A stretch of 64,000 nt of DNA, from the NCBI GenBank assembly GCA_043228905.1, contig JBHGNT010000007.1:18476001-18540000 (forward strand). Reading direction: 5' to 3'. Made by a program: the position numbers and the translations under genes. The notes below the pieces were generated by a model. That model searched no databases. It saw only the letters and a list, made by a program, of their open reading frames with translations, and was not told the origin of the DNA. Shown one piece after another: positions 45,626 through 57,593 of this stretch; positions within the stretch are counted from its first letter, which is position 1; the number at the start of each line of letters is the position of its first letter. Source of the stretch: Azolla caroliniana. Its lineage: Eukaryota > Polypodiophyta.

Positions 45626-47448
45626 GACTATAAAACCCTGAAACCTGCCATTATCTCTCATTTTTTCAAACGAGATTGACAGGTTCTTTTTTCCAGGAAA
45701 GAAAAGTATCTTCAAGGTTTAGGGTTCGACATACATGGCAATCAATCTCATCCCCTACTATTCCCAGGTATTACTAAACCCTATTACATCACTTTTTCTG
45801 ATTTTTTTTACATGTGGAAATGATAGTTGAGGGATTAGGGTTTTGAATAGTTGAGGGGATTTTTTTCTTGTTGAGGGATTAGGGATTAGGGTTTAGGTTC
45901 ATAAGGTACATGGACCGTACCATCACTGAATCATGGAGATCATTGCTCACCATGTCTAATTCGCACAAGAAAACCTAGATACACTTATTGAACTTCGTCA
46001 TAGTCTCATTCCACCACACCAACTAACCTAATCATTCTACCACATGCATTAAGATAATGATGATGGAGCGTTGGGAAATCTAGAGCTTGTATTAATCATT
46101 CAATATGGATGACACATGGATTCAACCATTTTTGCAATCATAATTTATGTCATGGGTCGATTTTGGCCTCTAGTAGATGTTAACATATTTTCTTCATCAC
46201 TTTAAGGAACATCACCAAGCTTTGGAAAGTGAGAAGCCGACAACTTTGACAAAGCCTGTGTTGTCCTACTTGAATAAGAATTCAAACGGTTGTGACAAAT
46301 GAAATCCTTGTGAAACTCAACAATTGCAACATCATCTATGAAGTTTGGGAAAAGCTAAGAGAAACATTTGAAAACACGATGAGTGTAAATCAAGGGCATT
46401 TGATAAGAAATCTAGTGTCTATGCAATTGGATGAATCAAAGAGTGCCAATGGACCCATCTTCACTTTCACTTGCATATTAAAAATTTGATTTAGGCACAC
46501 AAGCCTTCGATGATAAGCATAAGTTGGGAGATATTGTGTCGCTAACAACTTGCAATCTAAGTGTTAGATATGTTCTGGCATTAAAAAAAGCCCAGATTTT
46601 GATTAAAGCCATAAGAAACATAACAAAAAAGCTAGATTTCAGAATAGCCTGACAACCATCGGAGATCACAATGTACACAACCAACTAAAACTCATGTTGA
46701 GCCTGTGAAAATGTTATAATGCGATGTTGGACAACCATTGCATGCACTTGGAGGACATGAGCAACCAATAAATAATGCTGGAAATATGGCTATGAATTAT
46801 GAACAATGGCTTAATGTAGCTTTCATGCTCCCTACTGAAGTAGATCCATGCCTGATAATGCATATCATTGGGTAACAATGTCTACTATATTAAGAAAGCC
46901 TTTACGGAGATGATCCCTCTTTTGCAGTACATTGTGTTCACTGATATGGGTGAGCCTCTTACATCAAAGAAGGCTAGATCATGTGAGCAAAAGTTAAAGA
47001 TGTTTCTTGCAATGCTCTGAAGGAATAAAAGCTTTACACGTGATACTTAGAACTTAGTTGAATTGTTCGATGGTAAGATGGATGTAAACACTGTTACCCT
47101 CGCTTCAACGACCTCTCCATCAGGAACCAACTTATTTACTTAGTTACATTTATTTTTTGGTTTGCTGTTCTAAAAGATGAGGCGACATTTTCAGTGTAAC
47201 TTGTTGTTTGTCTTAGAGGCCATTTTGGCATCTTATATCCTTCTTTCTTCAAACTCATTGCATCTTAATGTTTGGGATATTGTTGCATTTATATTTAGAG
47301 ATTGATTTGTTTTCAATGTATGTATGATTGCTTGCTTAATCTTAATATTGTGTGTGTTTATGGTTTAATGATCTGCTTGCTTAATTTTAATATTGTGTGT
47401 GTTTGAGTATTAAATTCGGAAAATGTTTGATTACTTGAATGGTGGTAG
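45626..47448 (+). other. MULE copy B leader, little recognised
   Basis: An ATG at about 45735 opens a short exon (MAINLIPYYSQ) ending at a donor CAG/GTATTA. Beyond it the only protein-like stretch is 46292-46489. Confidence 0.4.
46292..46489 (+). pseudogene. Copia gag-like remnant, doubtful
   Basis: The frame includes EVWEKLRETFENTMSVNQG then LIRNLVSMQLDESKS, a pattern like the gag (UBN2) region of copia elements. It is short and has no neighbours of that type, so the assignment is weak. Confidence 0.3.
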
Positions 47449-48330
47449 ATGGCTTCCAAGTCCAAGTACAAAGATTGGTGGGATTCCGATAACAATGACA
47501 TATATCGAACTCAAGAGAGGTATGTCACGAACCAATCTCCCCTAATATTGGTAATGAGGTGTGATGCATGTATGTTGACTTGTGATTTGTTAAAGGGTCT
47601 TCGTTAGAAGACATTGGAGAAAATCGTCAGCCAACATGTCTAAGGGTGGGGAGAGAATGGATTAGACACTAATGCTTCATCCACCTCAGATCGAGCTAAT
47701 ACATGCCATGGAAACATTCGACCAAGATGATCCTTCAAATGGTATGTGGATTTGGTGTTGTTGTAATATGTCAATCTTTATGCCAATCTTTATGTCAATC
47801 TTAAATATGTAACACATACAGAAGGAATAGATGCTCCTAGCCTAGACTTGTTGTATAAGGTTGGAAGAGATGCAAATGGGAACAAGGCATGTGTGTGTAT
47901 CTATACTGAGTATTGCCGCCTCTCGCCAAGGTGGTATTGCAAAAAAAGTGACATGGAATCACATTTACACAAGGAACATGGAATAGACATAGTCCTACCA
48001 CGAGGGATGCGTATAGAGGAGGGTACTCCGGGGGCATTCTTTAATAGCTATGAGCATCAGAGATCACTGAGAAGATTCATGGACCCCGAAATCAAGTACC
48101 AAAGAAATCGGCAAACATATATCCGGAAGTTGAAGGTTAGGGCAGTTTCGAGGTACAACTCTATTCCTGCTGAACTCCGTCTTGACATAGAGGTAGAGTT
48201 CGTGGCGCGATTTATGGACCACGAGATGGCCTTATACGACTCCAAAAAGGATGAGCGTTTGGAGATGTTGAAGAAGAAGATTGCATCCGGTTTGGATTCT
48301 TATGTAAGTATGAGCAAGGATTTCATTTGA
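47449..48330 (+). pseudogene. MULE copy B gene of unknown function, with Cys/His region
   Basis: An exon from ATG 47449 ends at 47519 (GAGAG/GTATGT). The next, from 47596, reads VFVRRHWRKSS and meets a stop at about 47667 unless one frame change is allowed. A third, from 47822, continues to 48330 or to a strong donor (TAT/GTAAGT) near 48304. That exon has YCRLSPRWYCKKSDMESHLH followed by KEHG, a possible zinc-binding cluster, and a helical Lys/Glu-rich end. I do not recognise the family. A related piece in copy A supports its being a genuine element gene. Confidence 0.5.
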
Positions 48331-48870
48331 GATATGTGTTGGAGGGTTTATTGGCAGAATTCAGATAATAACACGTGTCTTATTGTGGTGAAACGGTGTA
48401 AAAAGGCGGGGATATCCACCCAAGAGGGTGTGTCCACAGATGTGAGTGAGGCTCTAAACCCATTTGAACCCATCTGAGGGTGGTGTGTCCACTCCACCAA
48501 GAAGAATACAACAGAAGATGCCAATCCGACGGAAGGAGGTTGAGTCAAACATTGATGTTGTCCCCCTAACATCAGATTCAGATGACACTGCATCGGATGT
48601 GGCCACAATTCAAATTCAGCACGACAAGGGCATCAAGTTGTGGATCCAAACACCGAACAAACACTTTTCCAAGTAGTTTTTATGTGAAATATAAATTAGT
48701 ATCCTATTAACTGTCATTGAGTGTGATATACCTACTCAAACTACATATTCCTATGCATTCAGGTACCAGTTGACCTGCCAACGTCTCGATATGGTCGTTG
48801 ACGTTACTGAGTCAGATCTTGAGACCATGTGCAAGTACAGAGAAATGGCATTAACCTAGACTATGACCTT

Positions 48871-49475
48871 ATTCACATTGTTTATGGAGTACTCGCTGCC
48901 CTGATGTGACAGAACACTTCACCATCGTCGACTCACTGTGGATGCAACTACACTAGCAAACGGTGAAGGGGCAAGCCATCCTTAGGAAGGTGGTTGAACA
49001 TAATTTTAAGTTAATGTTGGTCATGCTTGAAGGCCATTGGGTGTTGTATACAAAGATGCGACAGAAAGTTTCTAAGCTTACCAGCAAAGTAGTCTTCTGT
49101 GATCCATTAAACAACGCAGTGACTGGCAACATGCGGAGTTTGGCAGAGTTGGCGATTGGGACCATTTCATTTGAACTGTCTGACCACACCATTGTGTCCG
49201 AGGGTCGATATCACGTATTGCACATCCCAACTCAGCCAAATTGTTGGGATTGTGGCTTTTACGTGATGAAGACTATCCAGATACTGTTGGATGAGTTCTT
49301 ACGAGGATGGATACCTCCGATTTTTGTAAGTGTAATTGCAATGCCTTTTTCATGTGGATTGTGTATAGATGTGTTCTTCTGCATATTTGGTGACAAGGCA
49401 CAGAGATGTGGTTCACTAAACGCGAAGTGGATTCACTTCGGATTCATGTGGATGAGCGGGCACGAAGGGAACTAG
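48871..49475 (+). pseudogene. ULP1-like (C48) cysteine protease of MULE copy B
   Basis: ULP1 enzymes cleave SUMO from proteins. The catalytic set is visible: His in LEGHWVLYTKM (about 49035), Asp in VVFCDPLNN (about 49105), Gln in PTQPNCWDCGFYVMK and the nucleophile Cys in the same motif (about 49250). The open part begins at 48963, and upstream coding (HFTIVDSLWMQLH) is separated by a stop, so the start is uncertain. The end runs into probable intron sequence after GWIPP. Such domains are known in one branch of plant MULEs; their role there is not settled. Confidence 0.82.
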
Positions 49476-49755
49476 GATTTGCATTTGTGATCGGTGGCCC
49501 CATATTGTAAATTTTGTGTCTGCTATTTTAAGCACAGATTTTGTTATAGAGTTGATGTTGTAACTATATTTTGGAATCCACACAAATTTTGTATAGCAAG
49601 TATCGACTCATTGTATATCGCGAGTACTTATTAATGGAAAAGTTGTTTACAACAAGTGTTTATCTGCTAAGTTGAGTCAGATGTTTTCAAAGTTGATTCG
49701 AAAAAGTTGATCTCAGTATTTTCTCTGAATTGTGTTTGTTGATTCGAAAAAGCTG
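49476..49755. other. Spacer between ULP1-like and transposase genes
   Basis: AT-rich, presumably the 3' region of the ULP1-like gene. Short repeats of GTTGATTCGAAAAAG occur twice near 49694 and 49738. Confidence 0.45.
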
Positions 49756-49759
49756 TTTT

Positions 49760-50075
49760 CAAAGATATCAATCGCCCAACCCTCGTAAAAAACATTAATG
49801 GTAATAAACCAGGTCGCCCAAACTGCTTAAAAATAATTCTCTCATAACCCAGGTCACCCAAACCTCTTAAAAATCATTCTCTCATAATCCACGTCGCCCA
49901 ACTTGTTTAAATGTGGAAAACATTATAAGTAGGTTACCCAACCTATATTTACCAGGTCACCCAATCGTTTAAAAAAACAGCTTGTGATCATAATCTAGGT
50001 CGCCCCACCTCTTTTAATATGGTCAACCAACCATAAGCTAGGTTGCCCAACCTGTTTAAAAAACGGCCAAAAAAC
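49760..50075. repeat. Internal array of the MULE subterminal motif
   Basis: Nine units of the type AGGTCGCCCAACCT, spaced by about 20 or 40 bases, each followed by an A/T-rich spacer such as TTAAAAATAATTCTCTCATAA. The same motif lies at both ends of the element. Confidence 0.88.
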
Positions 50076-50154
50076 GGTCATATTAACGTATAAATTAATC
50101 ACATTTTAAGTCACATTAAACCCTAAACCGTCATTTTAATCAGAGCTGATTCCA

Positions 50155-50365
50155 TCTCCAATTAATTACCTCTTAACATCATATTCAATTAATCACATTC
50201 TCTGTCTTAATCAAGTTCAATTAATCACATTCTCTATCTTAATCAGGTTCAATTAATCCCACTCTCTATCTTGATCGGGTTCAATTAATCACATTCTCTA
50301 TCTTAATCATATTCTATAGCTTAATCAAATTCTTATAATCACATTCTCTATCTTAATCACAGTCA
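50155..50365. repeat. Tandem repeat upstream of the MULE transposase
   Basis: About six units of 32-35 bases of the form CAATTAATCACATTCTC followed by TATCTTAATCAGGTT. It ends directly before the first ATG of the transposase frame. Confidence 0.9.
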
Positions 50366-50366
50366 C

Positions 50367-52876
50367 ATGGAGGGAGATAGTACTAGCATCACATTGCGGC
50401 GCATCGCACCATTCTTTGACAAGTACTCTGACAAAGTTAAAGAGACTTTGGTCCAATGACCTTCGTGACCATGGGATCCCTAGTGCGTATGTGAAAGCAG
50501 TGGTTGACCAATGGGGTTGTCAAGTTGTGTCGAGGTTAACTCCATCTAACATGGAGGGGACAAGTGTCATGAAATATAAAAAGCCTAGACCCATAGAAGT
50601 GATCAAGATAGAGGCCCATAAGGTTGATGATACGCTCATTGATGTTCAATTGAGGTATCACACACGCTTCCGTACAAGGGCCACAAGGGGTGCACATGTG
50701 ACTAGGTATAATTGTCACTGATTTGGCGTGGCCAACAAGCAATATCCGTGCACTTGACATAGAAAGCATTCATCCCGATGTGGGTGTACTTTTCATGTGA
50801 ACACTCGAGTGAATGGCAGAGTTGACCATGGGACAATGACCCTTTCAATATAGTGACATCATACGGGTCATGTACCGGGAAGTAGACCAGATGTGTACTA
50901 TTTGCCGGTGGCCCCAAATGTTATAAGTTGTTGCAGAGATGACCTTTTTGATGTTGGTTGCACATGACATGTGGCACGGATGAGCATGCAGAAGGAAGCA
51001 TACCACGAGTCCAAGGCTAGTCCATTAGACCTTGTGATTTATAGGTTCTTTATGATGCCAAAGGAGGTCCATAACATGGCCAACAAGTTAAAATTTGGGA
51101 GTGCCATGTCAACAATTGATTGGTTTTTGATGATGCAAGATACATATGCCCTCCAAGATCTTGGGAAGGTGGCTAATGTCGAACCCTACTTGCCTGGTGA
51201 ATATGGATATTCCGCAAGGCAACCGTTCATCTTGGTGATCCAAGATGAATGGATGTTAGAGATGTGTGAGCAATTGTCAATAAACAACTATTGAGCAATC
51301 GACTCCACGTTTAAAACAAACCAATTTGGATTGCCATTATATGTAGTTGTGGCCCCAAATGCCATAGGAGTTGGTATCCCATTATGGTAGTAACATGATA
51401 TGTAGTTCTGATAAGCGGTCTAACCATGAGCAAGTAGCTTTAGAAACTTGCTTGAGAGTCATATTCGCACGGATGCCCAATGTGAGGCCAAATGCCATAG
51501 TCATCGATCAAAGTTGGACATACATAATGCCATAAGTAATGTGGTTGCAACAGACTGATTATCTTGGATAGTTACAAATGGGCAAAGGTTGCAAACACAT
51601 TGTTGACTTTTGTTGTGTCAGTTCCACGCAAAAAAAGCATGGTTGAACAAGTTGTTGCCAAAGGTAAGTGCAATTGAGAGAAAACATCGTTATAATCGGA
51701 TGCGCCAACTCATGCAATGCATTACAGAGTCCACATTCAATGCCCAATGTGAGGAGTTAAAGGTAGAATATGCAAACAAGCCAAGTGTTTGGCAATATAT
51801 AGAAGGAGGATGGCGTGGCTTGACATGTGTGTGGAGGAAATTGTGGCCCAAATTTGGTAGAATGTTCAACTACGGACATGTTGACACTACCAATCTTGTG
51901 GAGCCTTGAGAGAGAGGATAAACTGATCAATTACTGATCTTGTGCATGTTTTAATCGAGGCCAATCAAACTGGCACTTGCATGGGGGGTACTGTTATTGA
52001 ATGGTACAATCAACAACAGGAAATATGTGAGAGTGGTAGATTTGCACCCCGTGCAAATTGTAGGGATCAAACAACAAGACTTAAAGAGGCCGAGGGCTAC
52101 TAGAGAGGTATGAAACTAATGATGCGACAATGCATATTGTGGACGAGCCCCGATATTGGTTTAAAATATTGCGCTTGACAAAACTGAATGTATGGTATAA
52201 TGTATCACTCCAATGCTCATATTGTGATTGCCAAGACCCTACGAGTAAATGTAAGCATATACTCAACATCAGGATGATTATTGAGAGGCACATGCCACAT
52301 CTATGTGGGTCGTTGCCTTTTATAGATCATGCAACCCATATGCACAATGACCATTTCACAGATATGGAAGTGGAGACAGAGGTAGAACTGGTCGAGGAGA
52401 CAAACTCTATAGCATCACAAATAGAGGAATGGGAGTCGAAATTACAAACGGTTGAGAGAGCTATTCAATTTCTCAGGAAAGGGTTAATACGATCCCTCGA
52501 CCGTGCAACAATTTTGGCATGTATGGAGTCCATTGAAGAAATGAGTCAAACGGTGGTGTATCACGCAGGTGCACCGAAACCAACCAATGAAGAAGACCGT
52601 GGATCCATAAGGCGTAAGCAAGCAATTGGTGCAAACAGGGGAGCATCAGTCAACATTTCACGAGATCTTATTGGCAGCTCCCCAAACACTTCCAAGGCAC
52701 ACACCGAAAAAATGCAAAGAGGCGCAAGTCGAGCTAAGAGGCGGTTGCCAATATGTGCGACAGAGAAGATTCAATGCTTGCATTGCGATGCCTTGACCTT
52801 TAGATCAAGGGATTCAAATGTTGATTGTTGCAAGAATTGTGGCCGCATCTTGCCATCATCTCCAGATGAGCCATAA
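50367..52876 (+). pseudogene. MURA-like Mutator transposase, broken
   Basis: The ATG at 50367 opens MEGDSTSITLRRIAPFF, but a frame change is needed near 50430. The catalytic DDE set can be followed: Asp in IDSTFKTNQFGLPLY (about 51300), Asp in AIVIDQSWTY (about 51500) and Glu in DTTNLVE (about 51900). Between the last two is CQFHAKKAWLNKL. A SWIM zinc finger CSYCDCQDPTSKCKHI lies near 52215, and the protein ends with a four-Cys zinc ribbon (CLHCDAL.. CCKNCGR). Stops at about 51292 and 51908 and frame changes make it inactive as it stands. The best unbroken piece is 52130-52876. Confidence 0.9.
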
Positions 52877-53224
52877 ACATAACTTGAGTGGTTTTGCGGA
52901 CCGGTGCATTTGGGTTTACAATGTTTAAAGTGGATTTATGTTGATTTACGAGTGCATTTGGGAGTATGTCATATGTTGATTTATGTTTTAAGTTTCCTGT
53001 TTCAAGTATGTTGGTTGATGTTTTAAGTTTCCTGTTTCAAGTATGTTGATTTATGTTTTAAGTTTCATGTTTTAACTTTTATGTTTTAAGATGATTATTT
53101 GTTTTATGTTAAGTATGGTGAAGATAGTTGATTTTGAATAATTTAAGGTTGGATTTTGTGGCTCTTTGATATGTTATTGTAAGTTTTAAAGGTAATGATC
53201 AAGCTTATTTGAAGATTTTGGTCG

Positions 53225-53320
53225 AAATGATACGTTTGGTTGGGCGACCTGCAAACGTCAGGGTTGGGTGACCTACAACGGTTGGGCGACTTGCAACGGT
53301 CAGAGTTGTGCGACCAACGA
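53225..53320. repeat. Right subterminal repeats of MULE copy B
   Basis: GGTTGGGCGACCTGC, GGTTGGGTGACCTAC, GGTTGGGCGACTTGC and TTGTGCGACCAAC follow each other at about 22 base intervals. This is the inverse of the GTCGCCCAACC motif seen at the left end. Confidence 0.88.
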
Positions 53321-53324
53321 CATC

Positions 53325-53468
53325 ATTTTTTTCCGCGCGTTCTTCCTTATCGAAATCTGAAGGTGCAGATCACACGCGCGTTTGTTCTAAGCGACCTGCA
53401 CACACACCGTCTGTGGCTACGATTCCCTAGCCAGCCCTATTTTTATGATTTGATGCAGAATAGACACG
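53325..53468. repeat. Right terminal inverted repeat of MULE copy B
   Basis: The sequence from CCGCGCGTTCTTCCTTATC to GATGCAGAATAGACACG is the inverse of 45351-45486. It lies about 550 bp upstream of the 970-residue PPR start codon. Confidence 0.85.
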
Positions 53469-53469
53469 A

Positions 53470-53712
53470 GCTATACATATATATGTATACGAGCTATACA
53501 TATACATATACATATACTGTTATACATATACTATTATACATATACATATACATATACATATACTGTTATACATATAAATATACATATACATATACATATA
53601 CTGTATACATATACATATACATATATTCACACGTACATGAATACATACTACATGTAGAGACAGAGACAGAGACAGACAGATTCAGAGACAGAGACAGAGA
53701 CAGAGACAGAGT
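53470..53712. repeat. TATACA and GACAGA microsatellites
   Basis: (CATATA)n with CTGTTATA interruptions to about 53620, then (GACAGA)n from 53657 to 53712. Together with the flanking CACACGTACAT this resembles the outer end of MULE copy A. Confidence 0.95.
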
Positions 53713-54023
53713 GTGTGTGTTTTCTGTTGTTTGGGCAGTTAGATTATTGTTTCGAGGGTCAGGTCAATCAACGAGTCCATCAGCACACACACACACAGTT
53801 GATGGAGAACAGGGTCTCGGAATGGGAAAGAAGAAGAAGAGCGGCAGACGTAGGAGGAGGAGGAGGAGGAGGAAAGAGAAGAATCAGAAGAACCAAGACA
53901 CAAACATGGCATTATCCATATAACTCGGTAATCACCCATCCACCAGGGTGATATTGAACATTTGGCTTACATATTCTGTTCCCCCTCTCCACGAACAATC
54001 GAGAAAACCTAGCAACCATAGGG

Positions 54024-56886
54024 ATGAAGACCTATGGTTGGACATCTCTCACCTTAGAACAGATATTCCCTTACCTACAGGAAGAGATACTTCTTCCACT
54101 ACCGTCATTTGATAAGTTTCGCTTCGTCATAAATAAGTGCAGGCAAGAAAGAGACCAGAATTACGGTCTCCGGGTGTATGATTTGTTGCAAACACGAAGA
54201 TTTGAAACGGATGGAGCATTAGGGAATTATGTTGTTCCGATGCTAGTTGAAATTGGGAGCATTCCAGAAGCTCAGCATGTGTTTAATAGATTGATTTACC
54301 CAAATGAGTGTTCATGGGAAGCTCTCATAAGTGGTTATATCAATTGTGGTAGCTTACAATGTGCTCTTTCTCTATACCGGCGAAAGAATGAATCAATTCG
54401 ACTGAATGATCACATATTGGCATCTTTAGTGAAAACTTGTGCTAAGCTAAAAGATCTCGGAAGTGGTATAAAAGTGCATGACGAGATCTCTAGAATCGGT
54501 CATCTCACAAGAGACCATTTCCTAGGTTGCATGTTGGTTAATATGTATGGGAAATGTGGGTCCATTGTGAAAGCACAGAAAGTATTTGATGAGCTTTGTT
54601 GTCGAGATGTTGTCTCATGGACCACACTTATTTCAGTATACACTGGAAATGGTGATGGTAAAGAAGCTCTTCGTTGTTTTAAACAGATGCAATATGAGGG
54701 CATTTTTCCGAATTCGGCCACATTTGTGAGCATTCTCATGGCGTGTGGAGATCTAGGAGCTATAGAAGAAGGAAGAAAGATACATGTCGATATCGAACAT
54801 GAAGGGTTACTAGGGGCAGACCTTGTTGGCAATACATTGATACGAATGTATGTGAAATGTGGTGTCCTTTCTATAGCAAGGCAGGTATTTAATAAGCTTC
54901 CAATCAATGATGTTGCTTCTTGGAATGTTTTGCTCACTGGATATTCTGAGCATGGGTTCAGTGAAGAAGCAATACAGTGTTTTGAGCATATGCGCCACAA
55001 TGGTGTGTGCCCAAATGCTGTTTCTTATGTTTGTGCCTTGAAATCTTGTGGAAGCATAGGTGATGCACAGAAGGGTGGAGAATTGCATGCTGAAATTGGA
55101 AGACTCAGGTTTGTTGAGAATAACCTTTTTGTTAGTTCTGCATTGATCGATATGTATGCCAAATGTGGGGCTCTTTCAAAAGCTCAAGAAGTTTTTGAGG
55201 AAGTGCCAGCTCAGGACGTGGTTTCTTGGACTGCTCTAGTCACTGGGTATGCGAATGAGGGTCTTGGTGATAAAGCCCTTCAGCACTTCAAACGAATGCG
55301 TGTAGAGGGCATCATTCCAAACTCGGTGACTTTTATATCTTGCTTGAATGCTTGCGGCAGCATCGGGGCCCTGGAGAAGGGCCAAGAAATACATGTTGAG
55401 ATTGAAAGACGAGGATTTCTGGAGAGAGATTGCATGGTGGGAAACACTTTGCTAGATATGTATGCCAAATGTGGCTCATTGGTTATGGCACAAGAGGTAT
55501 TCAATGAACTTCTAGTTCAAGATGTAGTCTCATGGAATGCACTGATTGGAGGATATGCTGAACATGGGCATGCTTTAGATGTCCTTCAGGGTTTTGAAGA
55601 AATGCAACTTCAGGGTGTCTGCCCAAATGCTGTCACATTCATTCACAGTTTGAAAGCTTGTAGTACCATAGATGATGTGGAAAAGGCTGAGGAAATACAT
55701 TTTGAAATTGAGAGAAGGGGATTATTGGAAAGAGAATTGATTGGGAATACTTTGGTCAGTATGTATGCAAAATGTGGTTTGCTTTCTAAATCACAACAAG
55801 TGTTCGAGACACTACAAGTTCGAGATGTAGTTTCTTGGACATCATTAATTGCAGGGTATGCTGAACATGTGGATGGAGAAAGAGCTCTTACATGCTTTGA
55901 GCAAATGCAAGTGGAGGGTGTTACCCCAAATGCTGTAGCGCTTATTTGTGCGTTAAAAGCTTGTAGTAATCTAGGGGCACCAGAGAAGGGGCAGACTATA
56001 CATGCTGAGATCGAAAGGCAAGGTCTACTGGAAAGTGACATAGTTGTTGGCAATAGTTTGGTTGATATGTATGCTAGATGTGGCTTATTTGCTATAGCAC
56101 AAGAAGTATTTGATAAGATTCCTGTTCGAGATGTTATCTCCTGGAATGCCCTAATTACTGGCTATGCTGAACACGGCCACATTGATGATGTTCTCAAGTG
56201 TTTCGATCAGATGCACCTTGCAGGGATCTCCCCAAATTATGTCACGTTTGTGTGCTGCTTGAAAGCTTGTGCCAGCATAGGAGCAATAGATAAAGGTAAT
56301 GAAATACATGCAGCAGTTGAAAGGCGGGGTTTACTTGCAAAAGATCCAATTGGCAACACCTTGGTCAGTATGTATGCGAAATGTGGCTTGCTTGGAAAAG
56401 CGCAACAAGTGTTTGATAAGCTTCCGATACGAGATGTTGTGACATGGACGGCGTTGATGTCAGGATATGCTCATATTGGAGAAAGTCTTAATGTTTTCCA
56501 TCATTTTGATCGAATGCTAGGAGAAGGTGTAAAGCCCAATCCAGTAACATTTCTTGTTGTTCTTAATGCATGTTCACGAACAGGTCTATTTGGTAAATGC
56601 CAAACATACTTTGAGGCTATGAGTGAAGATCATGGCATGGTTCCAACGGTTGAGCATCTTAGTTGCGTGGTTGATGTCCTTGGCCGAGCTGGCCAAATAG
56701 ATGATGCTTTTACAATGGTAAAAAGAATGCCATTTTCTCCCAATCCAGTGTTATGGCACAGTATACTAGGTGCTTGTAAAAACTCTGGAAATATGAGTTT
56801 TGGGAAACATGTATTTGACCATGCAATGTGTTTGGATAACATGGATAGTGTTGCGTATCTCTACATGTCACAGATCTATGCAGCAG
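54024..56886 (+). CDS. Long PLS-type pentatricopeptide repeat protein
   Basis: The open frame runs from the ATG at 54024 to a stop at 56936. A perfect donor (GCAG/GTGAGT) at 56886/56887 falls inside the E motif (YLYMSQIYAAG), so the coding sequence probably continues in an unseen exon. More than twenty PPR repeats are visible with phrases such as DVVSWTALVTGYANEG, GVCPNAVTFIHSLKAC and GNTLLDMYAKCG; several neighbouring repeats are so alike that recent duplication is likely. The family acts in organelle RNA editing or processing. Read to the stop at 56936 it has 970 residues and no complete E, E+ or DYW region. The first 40 residues are not obviously a transit peptide. Confidence 0.92.
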
Positions 56887-57560
56887 GTGAGTGTCATGAT
56901 CCAGGCAACAATATAAGCAATGCAAATTTAGAATGATTCTGTAAATTATTGCCATTATTTACGTTCATATGATATTCGACCCTTGTGCATGCCATTATCA
57001 TCTAAAGTGATGGTGTAGTTGTAAAACTTATGATTGGTAACCATAATGATATGTGCAAGGTCAGCTGAAACACAATGGGTAGTTATTTTTGTAAAGAATA
57101 TTTATGTTTTTACTTGGAGATTATTACTCTTTGACAATTCATTAACACTTTTATTCTTAGTGACAGCTTTATGAATATGTTTTATACCCACTCAAAAATG
57201 TGAAATAACACTACTAATAAAGTGGTCACACCAAGAGAGTGGGACTCGCTGGAGTATGTAATGTAGCACCATCTGCGTATATCAAGAGGAAATGTTTGAC
57301 AAGATTAAAAGAAAACCAAACATTTTAGCATCTTTATATTTACACAAAGAGCTTGCTCCTCATCGTGTCTTTTTCTTTTGAAGGGATTGGCCTCCCTAAT
57401 GCCAACAACTTTCCTTTGTTGAATAGGTAATGCCCCTCTGAAATAACATTGGTTTGTTCCTTTAGTTTGGTAGGTATACTAATGTCAATGTCAAGGGGTT
57501 TCTATTGCCCCTCAAAGTTTACTGTCGTATGTATATAGTAAGTTTTCACCAAAACCATTA

Positions 57561-57593
<33 letters not shown>

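Larger units (their letters stand above)
45351..53468 (+). mobile_element. Mutator-like element copy B with ULP1-like and transposase genes
   Basis: An 8.1 kb element bounded by inverted repeats of about 140 bases. It carries, in order, a gene of unknown function (47449-48330), a ULP1-like cysteine protease segment (48871-49475) and a MURA-like transposase (50367-52876), all on the plus strand. Mutator elements with ULP1 proteases are known in plants (Kaonashi-type). Subterminal GTCGCCCAACC repeats occur near both ends and also in the middle. Stops and shifts in the transposase suggest that it no longer moves by itself. No nine-base target duplication could be identified. Confidence 0.85.

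Noticed and set aside
53240-53923. A 227-codon ORF before the long PPR gene
   Set aside because: It is composed of the MULE end, (TATACA)n and (GACAGA)n microsatellites and a GGA-rich tract; it is not protein-like.
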